Below, piece after piece: positions 33,519-42,533 of a stretch of 64,000 bases of DNA (the first letter of the stretch is position 1; each line of letters opens with the position of its first letter). The notes under the pieces are model-generated. The model made no database searches and was not told the origin of the DNA. It saw nothing but the letters and a program-made list of their open reading frames with translations. Origin of the DNA: Haemophilus_A paraphrohaemolyticus_A (GTDB lineage: Bacteria > Pseudomonadota > Gammaproteobacteria > Enterobacterales > Pasteurellaceae); assembly GCF_003253115.1 (NCBI RefSeq), contig NZ_QEQF01000007.1, positions 44,538-108,537 on the forward strand. Direction: 5' to 3'. The translations under genes and the position numbers were made by a program.

Positions 33519-34316
33519 ATGAAATATCTCACTTCAATCTTAAATTTCTTGGTTTCTCTTTCGCAAAACATTCGTCGCTATTTTAAAAGTGGCTCTTTTG
33601 CGATAGCGGTTTATCCTTATTTAATACATCCTTGCTTTAAAAAAATGGCGATGATTTTAACCGTTATGTTCGGTGGGTTAATGGCTTATGCAGGTGTGTT
33701 TTATCTTTTCGGCGAACATGTTGCCATTTTATTTAGTGAGCGTTCTATCACCGCTTATTTTCATCATTCAACACTAGAGCTTTTTTTCCCCATTGGTAGC
33801 GTGATTGATGGTAAAGAGAGTGCGCTTTCCAACTTACCGCATGTTATGCGAGCCCTGTTTAGCTACCAAAGCTACATCGTTGTGCCGTTCTATTTAATTT
33901 GCCTTTATCCGATTTCACATAAACGCCTCTGGCTAGTTGAGCTCCTGCTCGCACTGCTTTTTGCTATCGGTACGGCATTAGTTTCTGAGATTACAAGCGG
34001 TCGATATTCAGAAGGTGGTTTGCAAAATTTCGGCTTAAGTCTCTCTATTATTATTGGTAACTTAATGCTACTTTTTATTGGGCTAGATTTAGACAAAACC
34101 CTTACAGTACGCCTTAAAAAATCGAGTCTCTGGCTTGGTTTTATTGGATTGATTTGCGTAAGTATTACAATGGTTTATCCAACGTTACTTTCGTCAATAT
34201 TAGAGCGTATCAGCCTTTATACGATAATGATTTGGGAAGTGATTGCGGGATTTGCCGTTATGAGAAATATCATAAGCCATCGCCAACAAGAGGAAGAGAA
34301 AGATGAAATTCATTGA
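33519..34316 (+). CDS. Multi-span membrane protein, unknown
   Basis: A 265-residue protein I do not recognise. Hydrophobic segments are seen near 42-66, 120-135, 138-160, 175-195, 202-222 and 230-248, suggesting six spans, with a charged C-terminal tail (RQQEEEKDEIH). It starts 15 bases after the permease gene and overlaps argE by 14 bases, so the three are probably one transcript and this gene is translationally coupled to argE. It has no visible ribosome site of its own beyond TAAGATG at the start. A uptake signal (33993-34001) lies within it. Confidence 0.7.
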   Translation: MKYLTSILNFLVSLSQNIRRYFKSGSFAIAVYPYLIHPCFKKMAMILTVMFGGLMAYAGVFYLFGEHVAILFSERSITAYFHHSTLELFFPIGSVIDGKESALSNLPHVMRALFSYQSYIVVPFYLICLYPISHKRLWLVELLLALLFAIGTALVSEITSGRYSEGGLQNFGLSLSIIIGNLMLLFIGLDLDKTLTVRLKKSSLWLGFIGLICVSITMVYPTLLSSILERISLYTIMIWEVIAGFAVMRNIISHRQQEEEKDEIH

Positions 34317-35436
34317 TCGCTATTCGCAACTGATTGCCATCCCAACTATTTCAAGCCTTGCAGTATTCGAGGATCAGTCTAATAAACCGCTGATTGAATT
34401 ATTGGCAAACTGGCTCAATGATTTGGGCTTTCACACCGAGATTCTAGCGGTTGAAAATAGCCGAGATAAATACAATTTATTGGCAACTTATGGTGAAGGC
34501 GAAGGCGGCTTATTGCTGGCAGGGCACACCGACACAGTCCCTTTTGATGACGGAAAATGGACGTTCAATCCGTTTAATCTTACCGAAAAAGAAGGGAGAT
34601 TTTACGGTTTAGGCACGGCTGATATGAAAGGCTTTTTTGCGTTCGTAGTCGATGTAGTCAGCCAGCTTGACTTAAGCCAAGTGAAAAAGCCAATTCGTAT
34701 TCTTGCCACCGCTGATGAAGAAACCACGATGCTAGGAGCGAGCACTTTCGTACAGCACAGCCATATTCGCCCTGATTGTGCCATTATTGGCGAACCAACC
34801 TCGCTTAAACCAATTCGTGCACACAAAGGACATATGGGCGAAGCGATCCGCATTACGGGAAAAAGTGGACATTCAAGCGATCCCGATCGTGGTATCAACG
34901 CAATTGAATTGATGTACGAAGCCACAAGCCACCTAATTGAGATGCGTAATGAGCTCAAAACCAAATTCCGCAACGATTTCTTTAAAGTGCCTTACCCAAC
35001 AATGAATTTTGGTAACATTCACGGGGGTGATGCGATTAACCGTATTTGTGCTTGCTGTGAGTTGCAATTGGATATGCGCCCGTTGCCAGGTTTAGCGGTG
35101 GAAGATTTACATCATTTGATGCTAGAAAATCTTGCTCCAATGCTCGAAAAATATGGCGATTTAATCGAAATTCGCCAGTTACACGGCGGTATTCCAGGTT
35201 ATGAGTGCGAACATTCTGCTCAAATTGTGCAAGTGGTAGAAACATTGTTGGGTGAAAAATGTGAATCAGCAAACTACTGTACCGAAGCACCTTATATCCA
35301 ACAACTTTGCCCAACACTTGTACTTGGACCAGGTTCGATTGAACAAGCTCATCAGCCTGATGAATTTTTAGAGGCCAAGTTTATTGAGCCAACAAAGGAA
35401 TTATTAACCAAGTTAATTCAGCATTTTTGTTTTTAA
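34303..35436 (+). CDS. argE: Acetylornithine deacetylase
   Basis: A 377-residue M20-family zinc hydrolase that makes ornithine from N-acetylornithine in arginine synthesis. Metal and catalytic residues are visible: His75 and Asp77 (LAGHTDTVP), Asp107 (GTADMKG), Glu139-Glu140 (TADEETT), and a late His in GSIEQAHQPDEF. Length is near the E. coli enzyme (383). It overlaps the membrane gene upstream by 14 bases; an AGAGG-like site lies inside that overlap. Confidence 0.93.
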   Translation: MKFIDRYSQLIAIPTISSLAVFEDQSNKPLIELLANWLNDLGFHTEILAVENSRDKYNLLATYGEGEGGLLLAGHTDTVPFDDGKWTFNPFNLTEKEGRFYGLGTADMKGFFAFVVDVVSQLDLSQVKKPIRILATADEETTMLGASTFVQHSHIRPDCAIIGEPTSLKPIRAHKGHMGEAIRITGKSGHSSDPDRGINAIELMYEATSHLIEMRNELKTKFRNDFFKVPYPTMNFGNIHGGDAINRICACCELQLDMRPLPGLAVEDLHHLMLENLAPMLEKYGDLIEIRQLHGGIPGYECEHSAQIVQVVETLLGEKCESANYCTEAPYIQQLCPTLVLGPGSIEQAHQPDEFLEAKFIEPTKELLTKLIQHFCF

Positions 35437-35439
35437 ATT

Positions 35440-36141
35440 ATGAAAAAACTTTCTTTTCTATTCTCTTTGTTCTTTTTCTGGCAAATCTCACCGCTTGCAA
35501 TGGCGAAAACAGAGCGAACTATTGATTGCAAAGTGGTTGGAATTAGCGATGGTGATACACTCACTTGTTTACAAGATCGTATGCAACTTAAGGTGCGATT
35601 ACTTTATATTGATGCCCCAGAATCCTCTCAACCCTTTGGGAATAAAGCGAAGCAAGCTTTGTCGAATTTAGCATTTAAAAAGCAAGTCACTCTGCAAAAC
35701 ACGGGGTATGACAAATATGGGCGAGTGCTTGCGGTGGTGTATGACCGAAATGTGAACATCAACCTTAAATTGGTTGAGCAAGGCATGGTGTGGGCGTATC
35801 GCCAAACCCAGCCGATTTATGAACAAGCTCAAGAACAGGCTAGGGTTCGTCGAATTGGATTATGGAACGATGCTCGCCCAATTGAACCGACCGAATGGCG
35901 TAAAGCCAAAGGCATTAGTTATCAGCACTCAAATGATGGCAATTTTGTACAAACTCGCAAACCTGAATATTCTGGCGTGATGAGTGGTGTTGATTGCTCG
36001 CAAAAATTGACTTGCAAGGATTTCAGACATTACGCAGAAGCAGAGCGCTATTTTCGCCAATGCAATGCCAAAAGATTAGACGGTGATGGCGACAACATTC
36101 CGTGCAATAGCCTCTATAACAAAATGAGAAAACATCGATAA
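35440..36141 (+). CDS. Secreted thermonuclease with C-terminal Excalibur domain
   Basis: A 233-residue exported protein. Signal peptide ends near SPLAMA (residue 22). The SNase fold shows SDGDTLTCL near 35-43, VRLLYIDAPES near 51-61 and YDKYGRVLAVVY near 86-97, with the Arg/Asp/Glu set of staphylococcal nuclease. A C-terminal Excalibur motif (about 185-228) has DCSQKLTCKDF and the Ca-binding-like DGDGDNIPC. It starts 3 bases after argE, so it may share the transcript. Likely a periplasmic or secreted DNase/RNase. Confidence 0.88.
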   Translation: MKKLSFLFSLFFFWQISPLAMAKTERTIDCKVVGISDGDTLTCLQDRMQLKVRLLYIDAPESSQPFGNKAKQALSNLAFKKQVTLQNTGYDKYGRVLAVVYDRNVNINLKLVEQGMVWAYRQTQPIYEQAQEQARVRRIGLWNDARPIEPTEWRKAKGISYQHSNDGNFVQTRKPEYSGVMSGVDCSQKLTCKDFRHYAEAERYFRQCNAKRLDGDGDNIPCNSLYNKMRKHR

Positions 36142-36152
36142 GGAAAATTCCG

Positions 36153-37349
36153 ATGAGCCAAATTAACCAGAAATTTCGCCAACATTTTCCATTTTTTAGT
36201 CAGTCTCCTGATTGGGCGTATTTAGACAGTGCGGCAACAACACTAAAACCGCAAGTGTTAATTGACGCGACGCAGCATTTTTACAGCTCAGCTGGCTCGG
36301 TGCATCGCAGTCAATATGACTTGCCTCAAACCCAACAATATGAACAGGCTCGTAGTTTAGTCGCTGAACGGTTTAATGCGAAGCGCGAAGAGGTTATTTG
36401 GACCAGTGGCACAACTCATAGTCTGAATTTAGTCGCTTACGGGTTAGAAGATCAAATCCAAGCAGGCGATGAGATTGTGCTTTCTGTTGCTGAACATCAC
36501 GCCAATTTTATTCCATGGCAGCAACTTTCCAAACGTAAACAGGCAAAATTGATTGTGTTGCCATTAAATGTAGATTACCAAATCGATCAGCAGGCTTTAA
36601 CGCAAGCGTTATCAGAAAAAACTAAAATTGTGGCATTTAATTTAGTCTCAAACGTAACAGGCGTTCGCCAACCAGCGGAACAGATTGTCTCCATTATTCG
36701 TGAACATTCTTCTGCTCAAATTGTGGTGGATATGGCACAAGCAGTCTGTTCTGAGCAAGTGGATGTACAAAAAATCGGAGCGGATTTCTATGCCTCCTCT
36801 GCACATAAAATGTATGGGCCAAATGGCGTTGGCATTTTGATTGGGAAATTCGACCGCTTGCAAGTCTTAAAACCGCTCTTTTATGGCGGGAAGATGTTAC
36901 AAAATGTAACTGAAACCGCACTTACGTTAGCAGAGCTACCTTATCGTTTAGAAGCGGGTACGCCGAATATTGCAGGCATTATTGGTTTTGGCGAAGTGTT
37001 ACAATGGCTAAAAGAATGGGATTTTGAAACATTAAATCAATCGCTCTATCAGCTTGCGGAAAATACTCGCAAGCGGTTAAAAAACTATAAAAATTTGCAT
37101 ATTCTAGGCAGTCAAAATAGCCCAACAATGAGCTTTGTAATTGAAGGTATTCACCACGCTGATTTGGCGTCGTTTTTCACAGAAAGCAAAGTAGCAATTC
37201 GTAGTGGAGAGCATTGTGCGAAACCTTATCTTCACTATTTAAATCGAGCGGGAACGGTGCGGCTTTCACTGTCTCATTACAATACTGATGCGGATGTAGA
37301 GCAATTTTTCACAGCCCTTGATAAGGCGTTAGCAATTTTATTGGATTAG
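36153..37349 (+). CDS. csdA: Cysteine desulfurase, CsdA/SufS class
   Basis: A 398-residue PLP enzyme that removes sulfur from cysteine. PLP lysine is Lys219 in SSAHKMYGPNG; the catalytic Cys355 lies in RSGEHCAKPYLHYL, the short-loop class II (CsdA/SufS) form rather than IscS. ESVAEHHANFIPW-type segment near 110-122 binds the cofactor. No csdE or suf genes adjoin, so I use csdA with reserve over sufS. It follows the nuclease gene by 11 bases with AAGGA before the start. Confidence 0.87.
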   Translation: MSQINQKFRQHFPFFSQSPDWAYLDSAATTLKPQVLIDATQHFYSSAGSVHRSQYDLPQTQQYEQARSLVAERFNAKREEVIWTSGTTHSLNLVAYGLEDQIQAGDEIVLSVAEHHANFIPWQQLSKRKQAKLIVLPLNVDYQIDQQALTQALSEKTKIVAFNLVSNVTGVRQPAEQIVSIIREHSSAQIVVDMAQAVCSEQVDVQKIGADFYASSAHKMYGPNGVGILIGKFDRLQVLKPLFYGGKMLQNVTETALTLAELPYRLEAGTPNIAGIIGFGEVLQWLKEWDFETLNQSLYQLAENTRKRLKNYKNLHILGSQNSPTMSFVIEGIHHADLASFFTESKVAIRSGEHCAKPYLHYLNRAGTVRLSLSHYNTDADVEQFFTALDKALAILLD

Positions 37350-37444
37350 ATCAAAAAATAACGATTTTATGGTAGAATTCGCCCGCAAAAAAGCGTAATC
37401 TCTCGCTCAATTGAATTTTTTTAATTTTTAAATAAGGTGTCAAA

Positions 37445-38419
37445 ATGGCTAAAGAAATCAAACGTATTGCCGTATTAACAAGCGGTGGCGATGCACCAGG
37501 TATGAACGCTGCTATCCGTGGCGTAGTGCGTGCAGCATTAAGCGAAGGTTTAGAAATCTATGGCGTTCGTGATGGTTACTACGGTTTATATCACGATAAA
37601 GTTGTGAAGTTAGAACGTCATTCTGTGTCTGATGTCATCAACCGTGGTGGTACATTCTTAGGCTCTGCACGTTTCCCTGAGTTTAGAGATCCTGCAGTGC
37701 GTGCTAAATGTGTTGAAGTACTGAAAAAATATGAAATTGATGGTTTAGTGGTAATCGGTGGTGACGGCTCTTATATGGGCGCAAAATTATTAACCGAAGA
37801 GTATGGTATTAACTGCATCGGCCTACCTGGTACAATCGATAACGATGTTGCAGGTACAGATTATACAATCGGTTATCAAACCGCTCTTGAAACCGCATTA
37901 GAAGCGATTGACCGCTTGCGTGATACTTCAAGTTCACACCAACGTATTTCAATTGTTGAAATTATGGGGCGTCACTGCGGTGACTTAACCATCAGTGCCG
38001 CATTAGCAGGTGGCTGTGAATACATCGTGATTCCAGAAAAAGGTTTAGATAAAGAATCTTTAATGCGTAATATCGAAAACGGCTTACAAAAAGGTAAACG
38101 CCATGCGATTATTGCGATTACGGAATTGATGACGGATGTACACCAACTTGCTCGTGAAATTGAAGCTCGTTTTGGACACGAAACTCGTGCAACGGTGTTA
38201 GGTCACACTCAACGTGGCGGTGTACCTTGTGCCTTTGACCGTATTTTAGGCTCACGCATGGGCGTATATGCAGTAGAGTTATTACTACAAGGTTTCGGTG
38301 GACGTTGTGTGGGCATCCAAAACGAAAAGTTGGTTCACCACGACATTATTGATGCAATCAACAACATGCGTCGTCCGTTCAAAGAAGAATTATTTGAAAC
38401 ATCAAGAAAATTGTTCTAA
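37445..38419 (+). CDS. pfkA: 6-phosphofructokinase
   Basis: ATP-dependent phosphofructokinase of glycolysis, 324 residues, cytoplasmic. SGGDAPGMN (13-21) binds ATP, GGDGSYMGA near 104-112 and PGTIDNDVAGTDYTIG near 125-140 hold the active-site Asp, and MGRHCGDL near 170 binds fructose-6-phosphate. An upstream AAGGTG site fits the start at 37445. Codon use is strongly biased, as expected for a highly expressed enzyme. A dispersed hairpin repeat lies between it and prfB. Confidence 0.97.
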   Translation: MAKEIKRIAVLTSGGDAPGMNAAIRGVVRAALSEGLEIYGVRDGYYGLYHDKVVKLERHSVSDVINRGGTFLGSARFPEFRDPAVRAKCVEVLKKYEIDGLVVIGGDGSYMGAKLLTEEYGINCIGLPGTIDNDVAGTDYTIGYQTALETALEAIDRLRDTSSSHQRISIVEIMGRHCGDLTISAALAGGCEYIVIPEKGLDKESLMRNIENGLQKGKRHAIIAITELMTDVHQLAREIEARFGHETRATVLGHTQRGGVPCAFDRILGSRMGVYAVELLLQGFGGRCVGIQNEKLVHHDIIDAINNMRRPFKEELFETSRKLF

Positions 38420-38470
38420 TTTGATGTTATTATTCATAAAGTAATGTATGTAGCAACTGTGTTGCTCTAG

Positions 38471-38499
38471 TGTAGGGGCGTGCTGAGCACGCCCTTTGC
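38471..38499. repeat. Dispersed GTAGGGGCG hairpin repeat, copy 2
   Basis: TGTAGGGGCGTGCTGAGCAC followed by GCCCTTTGC; the GGGCGTGCT and AGCACGCCC arms pair perfectly. Between pfkA and prfB, where it may act as a weak terminator. Confidence 0.7.
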
Positions 38500-38518
38500 T
38501 ATGATTAAAGGAAAAACA

Positions 38519-39617
38519 ATGTTTGAACTAAACCCAATCCGTACTCAACTTACTGACCTTGCTGAACGCACCAATGTGCTTCGGGGGTATCTTTGACTTT
38601 GATGCCAAAGTCGAACGCTTAGAAGAAGTGAATGCTGAATTAGAGCAGCCAGAAATCTGGAATACGCCTGAGAAAGCACAAGCCTTAGGCAAAGAACGTT
38701 CCGCTCTTGAAATGGTGGTAAATACCATCAAAGCCCTTGACCAAGGTATTGAAGATGTCGAGGGCTTAATTGAACTTGCCGTTGAAGCAGAAGATGAAGA
38801 CACTTTCAACGAAGCACAAGCAGAAGCGGTCGAGTTAGAAGCAAAACTTGCAAAATTAGAGTTTCAACGAATGTTCAGTGGTCAACACGATGCGTCTGAT
38901 TGCTATGTGGATTTACAGGCAGGTTCGGGCGGTACGGAAGCACAAGACTGGACGGAAATGCTCCTACGTATGTATTTACGCTGGGCAGAAAGCAAAGGCT
39001 TCAAAGCGGAATTGATCGAGGTTTCAGACGGTGATGTTGCTGGCTTAAAATCGGCAACGATTCGCGTATCGGGCGAATATGCTTTCGGCTGGCTACGTAC
39101 CGAAACGGGCATTCACCGCTTAGTACGTAAAAGCCCATTTGATTCAAATAACCGCCGTCATACTTCGTTCGCTGCGGCTTTCGTTTATCCTGAAATTGAT
39201 GACGATATTGATATTGAAATCAATCCAGCAGATTTACGTATTGATGTGTATCGAGCCTCTGGTGCGGGTGGTCAGCACGTGAATAAAACTGAGTCTGCAG
39301 TGCGTATTACTCATATGCCATCTGGGATTGTGGTGCAATGTCAGAACGGTCGTTCACAACATCAAAATAAAGATCAGGCGATGAAACAGCTTAAAGCAAA
39401 ATTGTTCGAGATGGAAATGATGAAAAAAAATGCTGAAAAGCAGGCGATGGAAGACAATAAATCTGACATTGGCTGGGGTAGTCAGATTCGTTCTTATGTG
39501 TTAGATGATAGCCGAATCAAAGATTTGCGTACTGGCGTGGAAAACCGCAATACCCAAGCTGTGCTTGATGGCGATTTGGATAAGTTCATTGAGGCTAGTC
39601 TTAAGGCTGGGTTGTAA
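38519..39617 (+). CDS. prfB: Peptide chain release factor 2 (programmed +1 frameshift)
   Basis: RF2 reads UAA and UGA. Translation begins at 38519 (ATG, AAGGA upstream), runs 25 codons to CTT TGA at 38591-38596, and must slip +1 to continue as Asp-Phe-Asp-Ala (from 38595) to 39617. Domain marks: GGQ in YRASGAGGQHVNKTES, and the conserved end DLDKFIEASLKAGL. The SPF-type anticodon loop is expected near residue 205 (SPFDSNNRRHTS). The residue equivalent to E. coli 246 is Ala (YRASGAGGQ), the more active form than K-12 Thr246. The longest open frame starts late and misses the first 25 codons. Confidence 0.97.
38583..38597 (+). other. prfB programmed frameshift site
   Basis: GGGGG-TAT-CTT-TGA-C: an internal Shine-Dalgarno-like GGGGG three bases before the slippery CTT and the in-frame TGA followed by C. 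It matches the conserved RF2 autoregulatory site, with CGGGGG where E. coli has AGGGGG. Confidence 0.95.
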
Positions 39618-39629
39618 AAAATAGGATAA

Positions 39630-39676
39630 ATAGCTAAAAAAGTGCCTAAAGCCTTACAGTAAAAAGGCTTTAGGCA
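39630..39676 (-). terminator. Terminator of the CYTH gene
   Basis: TGCCTAAAGCCTT (39643-39655) and AAGGCTTTAGGCA (39664-39676) form a perfect 13-bp stem; on the minus strand it is followed by CTTTTTTAGC. It may also help end prfB. Confidence 0.85.
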
Positions 39677-39690
39677 TGTATCTGAAAAAG

Positions 39691-40533
39691 CTATAAGCAA
39701 CGACCAATAGTACTATTTAGGATTTCAATATTTTTGCATAGATATATTTTACTTTTTAAATACTTCTGTAGTTCCTCAATTTTATATTGATTAACTCTAT
39801 AAAACTCTCTCACAAAAATTTGATAAATTTCTTCATCTTGATAAAGGCGTAAATAATCCGCTAATTGTTGTTCAAGTGTATAATTTTTTTCTTTTTTGAC
39901 CGCTTGTAAAATTTCTTGTTTAAAACGCTCAGGCTTGCCAACAATATAACCGCGTTGTGCTTTGCTTAAACTGCTTAACCACATCCCATTTAATTTTGGC
40001 ATTTGCTCAATAAGCTGAAAAATATCTGTTAAAGAACCTGTTTTTAATTCAAATTCAAGCTCACAAATTTTTTCTGAACCGAATAGATTTTTTACTTCTC
40101 CTTGATCGAGTACCACTTCGATTTGCGATTGATTGAATTGAATCAGCCATTGATGGCGTAGAAAATCGGTGCTGAACGTTGGTTGAAGATTTGCTGAAAT
40201 CTGCTCTGCCTTTTCAATTTGCAAATTAAAATGAGAAACTAACCGCTTGAAATCGGGCACTTCATTCTCTAATGGCAAATTATATTCAGGGCGAATATGC
40301 AAGCCGCCTACAATTTCACCTTTGGTTTTTAGCGTCATTTCATAGCGGTAATTTTTAGAACGCACGCGAAAGCCCATTTGATTTTGGGCAAAATATTGTT
40401 CGGGCGTATCAAAATAGGTGTTGCCTAGAGCGGTCTCACTTTCATCCAGAATTGTTTGCATTGCAAGCCATTGAGTAATTGGTGCAATGTTTTGTGTCTC
40501 AAGCATAATTTTTAATTCAATTTCATTTTCCAT
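39691..40533 (-). CDS. CYTH-domain phosphohydrolase (YgiF-like)
   Basis: A 280-residue protein with the CYTH signature EIELK at 4-8 and further basic/acidic strands of the triphosphate tunnel (NTYFDTPEQ, GFRVRSKNYRYEMTLKT, RPEYNLPL, CELEFELKTG). E. coli YgiF, an inorganic triphosphatase, has this domain plus a C-terminal CHAD domain; here only a short helical tail follows, so it is a CYTH-only or truncated form. Substrate could be triphosphate or thiamin triphosphate. Divergent from ycjX with 58 bases between the starts. Confidence 0.83.
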   Translation of the reverse strand: MENEIELKIMLETQNIAPITQWLAMQTILDESETALGNTYFDTPEQYFAQNQMGFRVRSKNYRYEMTLKTKGEIVGGLHIRPEYNLPLENEVPDFKRLVSHFNLQIEKAEQISANLQPTFSTDFLRHQWLIQFNQSQIEVVLDQGEVKNLFGSEKICELEFELKTGSLTDIFQLIEQMPKLNGMWLSSLSKAQRGYIVGKPERFKQEILQAVKKEKNYTLEQQLADYLRLYQDEEIYQIFVREFYRVNQYKIEELQKYLKSKIYLCKNIEILNSTIGRCL

Positions 40534-40591
40534 TTTTTTGTTCTGCCTGTTTTTGGTATGATCTGAACGTTATTTTATCAGAAAACCTATT

Positions 40592-41995
40592 ATGTTTAAT
40601 CGAATTAAAAATGAACTTCAAACCTTAGTACAACGAGGCTTAGACAACCATTTTCGTTTGGCGGTAACTGGGTTAAGCCGAAGCGGGAAAACCGCATTTA
40701 TTACCAGCCTTGTCGATCAACTTTTGCACTATCAAACAGCGAACTTACCTCTGTTTCAGGCGGTAAAATCGGGGCAAATTGTTTCGGTCAAACGCATTGA
40801 ACAGGGGGATTTAACCATTCCTCGTTTTGAATATGATAAAAGTCGTCAATGTTTAGAAGAAATACCCGCACATTGGTGCGATTCTACGCGTGGAATTAGT
40901 GAAATTCGCTTAGCTATTCGCTACAAACGCAAAGGGCTTTCTCGCCATTTGGCTGAAGAAAATACGCTCTATCTGGATATTTTTGACTACCCAGGTGAAT
41001 GGCTACTGGATTTACCAATTTTAAATCAATCTTTTAAAGAATGGTGCGAAGCACAGAAATTAGTACACACTGGAAAACGTGCTGAGTTAGCGAAAGAATG
41101 GTTACAAGCGGTCGAAAATTTGGATCTTTTTACAAAAGCCGATGAAAACCAACTTGCAAATTTAAGTGAAAAATACACCGCTTATTTATTAGAATGCAAA
41201 GCAAACGGAATGCAGTATATTCAACCTGGACGATTTGTACTGCCTGATCAAAATATGCAGGGTGCACCTGTTCTACAATTCTTTCCATTATTAAATTTAA
41301 CGGAAATGGATTGGCAAAAATTAGAAGAAGCAGATAAACATAGCACCTATAAAATGTTGGAAAAACGCTATTACCATTACCAGCAAAAAATAGTAAAACC
41401 GTTTTATGATCATTATTTTTCTCGTTTTGATCGTCAGGTAATTTTGGCTGATTGTTTAACGCCATTAAATCACGGATATGATGAATTTATGGAGATGAAA
41501 ATCGGCTTGCAGCAATTGTTTAAACATTTTCATTATGGCACGAGAAATTTATTTTCTCGCCTTTTTTCCGCACATATTGATAAATTGCTATTTTTAGCGA
41601 CCAAAGCCGATCATATTACGCCCGAGCAAATTCCAAACTTGGAAAGCTTAATGCGACAATTGGTTTTAGAGGGTGGAAATCATACCGCTTTTGAGGGTAT
41701 TAAAGAGCTAGGCTATTATGCGATTTCAAGTATCAAAGCAACAGATGTAGTCAATGTGACCAAAGATGGACAATCTTTCAAAGCGGTAAAAGGCGTGCGT
41801 TCCAATAATTCATCGCAAGTGTCGGTCACTTATCCAGGTAGCGTACCGAGCCGTTTGCCGAATGCAAGTTATTGGCAATATAATCAGTTCGATTTTGACC
41901 AGTTTGAACCGAAACATATTGAATATGATGAGCCTATTCCACATTTACGAATGGATGCAGTACTACAGTTTTTATTGGCTGATATGTTAGATTAG
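40592..41995 (+). CDS. ycjX: YcjX family P-loop protein
   Basis: A 467-residue nucleotide-binding protein of the DUF463/YcjX family. The P-loop GLSRSGKT is at 27-34, a DxxG-like IFDYPGEWLLDLP near 129-141 and a TKADHI (NKxD-like) near 336 suggest a GTPase-type fold. Members accompany YcjF in stress (Psp-linked) settings in enterics; no ycjF or psp gene follows here, smpB does. Exact function unknown. Divergent from the CYTH gene. Confidence 0.88.
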   Translation: MFNRIKNELQTLVQRGLDNHFRLAVTGLSRSGKTAFITSLVDQLLHYQTANLPLFQAVKSGQIVSVKRIEQGDLTIPRFEYDKSRQCLEEIPAHWCDSTRGISEIRLAIRYKRKGLSRHLAEENTLYLDIFDYPGEWLLDLPILNQSFKEWCEAQKLVHTGKRAELAKEWLQAVENLDLFTKADENQLANLSEKYTAYLLECKANGMQYIQPGRFVLPDQNMQGAPVLQFFPLLNLTEMDWQKLEEADKHSTYKMLEKRYYHYQQKIVKPFYDHYFSRFDRQVILADCLTPLNHGYDEFMEMKIGLQQLFKHFHYGTRNLFSRLFSAHIDKLLFLATKADHITPEQIPNLESLMRQLVLEGGNHTAFEGIKELGYYAISSIKATDVVNVTKDGQSFKAVKGVRSNNSSQVSVTYPGSVPSRLPNASYWQYNQFDFDQFEPKHIEYDEPIPHLRMDAVLQFLLADMLD

Positions 41996-42031
41996 GGTAA
42001 AATCAGTTTTATTTTTAACAAGAATTAAATT

Positions 42032-42511
42032 ATGGCAAAGAAACCCAAAGTGGCTTCAAATACCATCGCATTAAATAAACGTGCTCGTCACGAATATTTT
42101 ATCGAAGAAGAAATTGAAGCAGGCTTAGAATTACAAGGCTGGGAGGTTAAATCCCTGCGTGCAGGAAAAGCAAATATTGGCGATAGCTATGTGACTTTCC
42201 GCAATGGCGAAGCTTTTTTATTTGGGGCGACCATCACTCCATTAAACGTGGCGTCTACTCATATCGTGGTAGACCCAACACGCACCCGTAAATTGTTGCT
42301 CAAAAAACGTGAATTAGATTCGCTATTCGGTAAAGTAAATCGTGACGGAATGACCGTTGTGGCACTTTCTGTTTACTGGAAAGCCGCTTGGGCAAAAGTG
42401 AAAATCGGTGTGGCGAAAGGTAAAAAACTGCACGATAAACGTGAAGATATTAAAGATCGTGAGTGGCAAGTTGCAAAACAACGCATTATGAAAAACGCTG
42501 CTCGTGGCTAA
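42032..42511 (+). CDS. smpB: SsrA-binding protein SmpB
   Basis: A 159-residue tmRNA partner in trans-translation. The beta-barrel shows IALNKRARHEYFIEEEIEAGLELQGWEVKSLRAG near 11-44, GEAFLFGATITPLN, and the C-terminal basic tail KGKKLHDKREDIKDREWQVAKQRIM that enters the ribosomal channel. The ssrA gene itself is not in this window. Gap to serS is 22 bases with AAGGAA, suggesting cotranscription. Confidence 0.96.
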   Translation: MAKKPKVASNTIALNKRARHEYFIEEEIEAGLELQGWEVKSLRAGKANIGDSYVTFRNGEAFLFGATITPLNVASTHIVVDPTRTRKLLLKKRELDSLFGKVNRDGMTVVALSVYWKAAWAKVKIGVAKGKKLHDKREDIKDREWQVAKQRIMKNAARG

Positions 42512-42533
42512 TTTTTAACAAAAGGAATATAAA

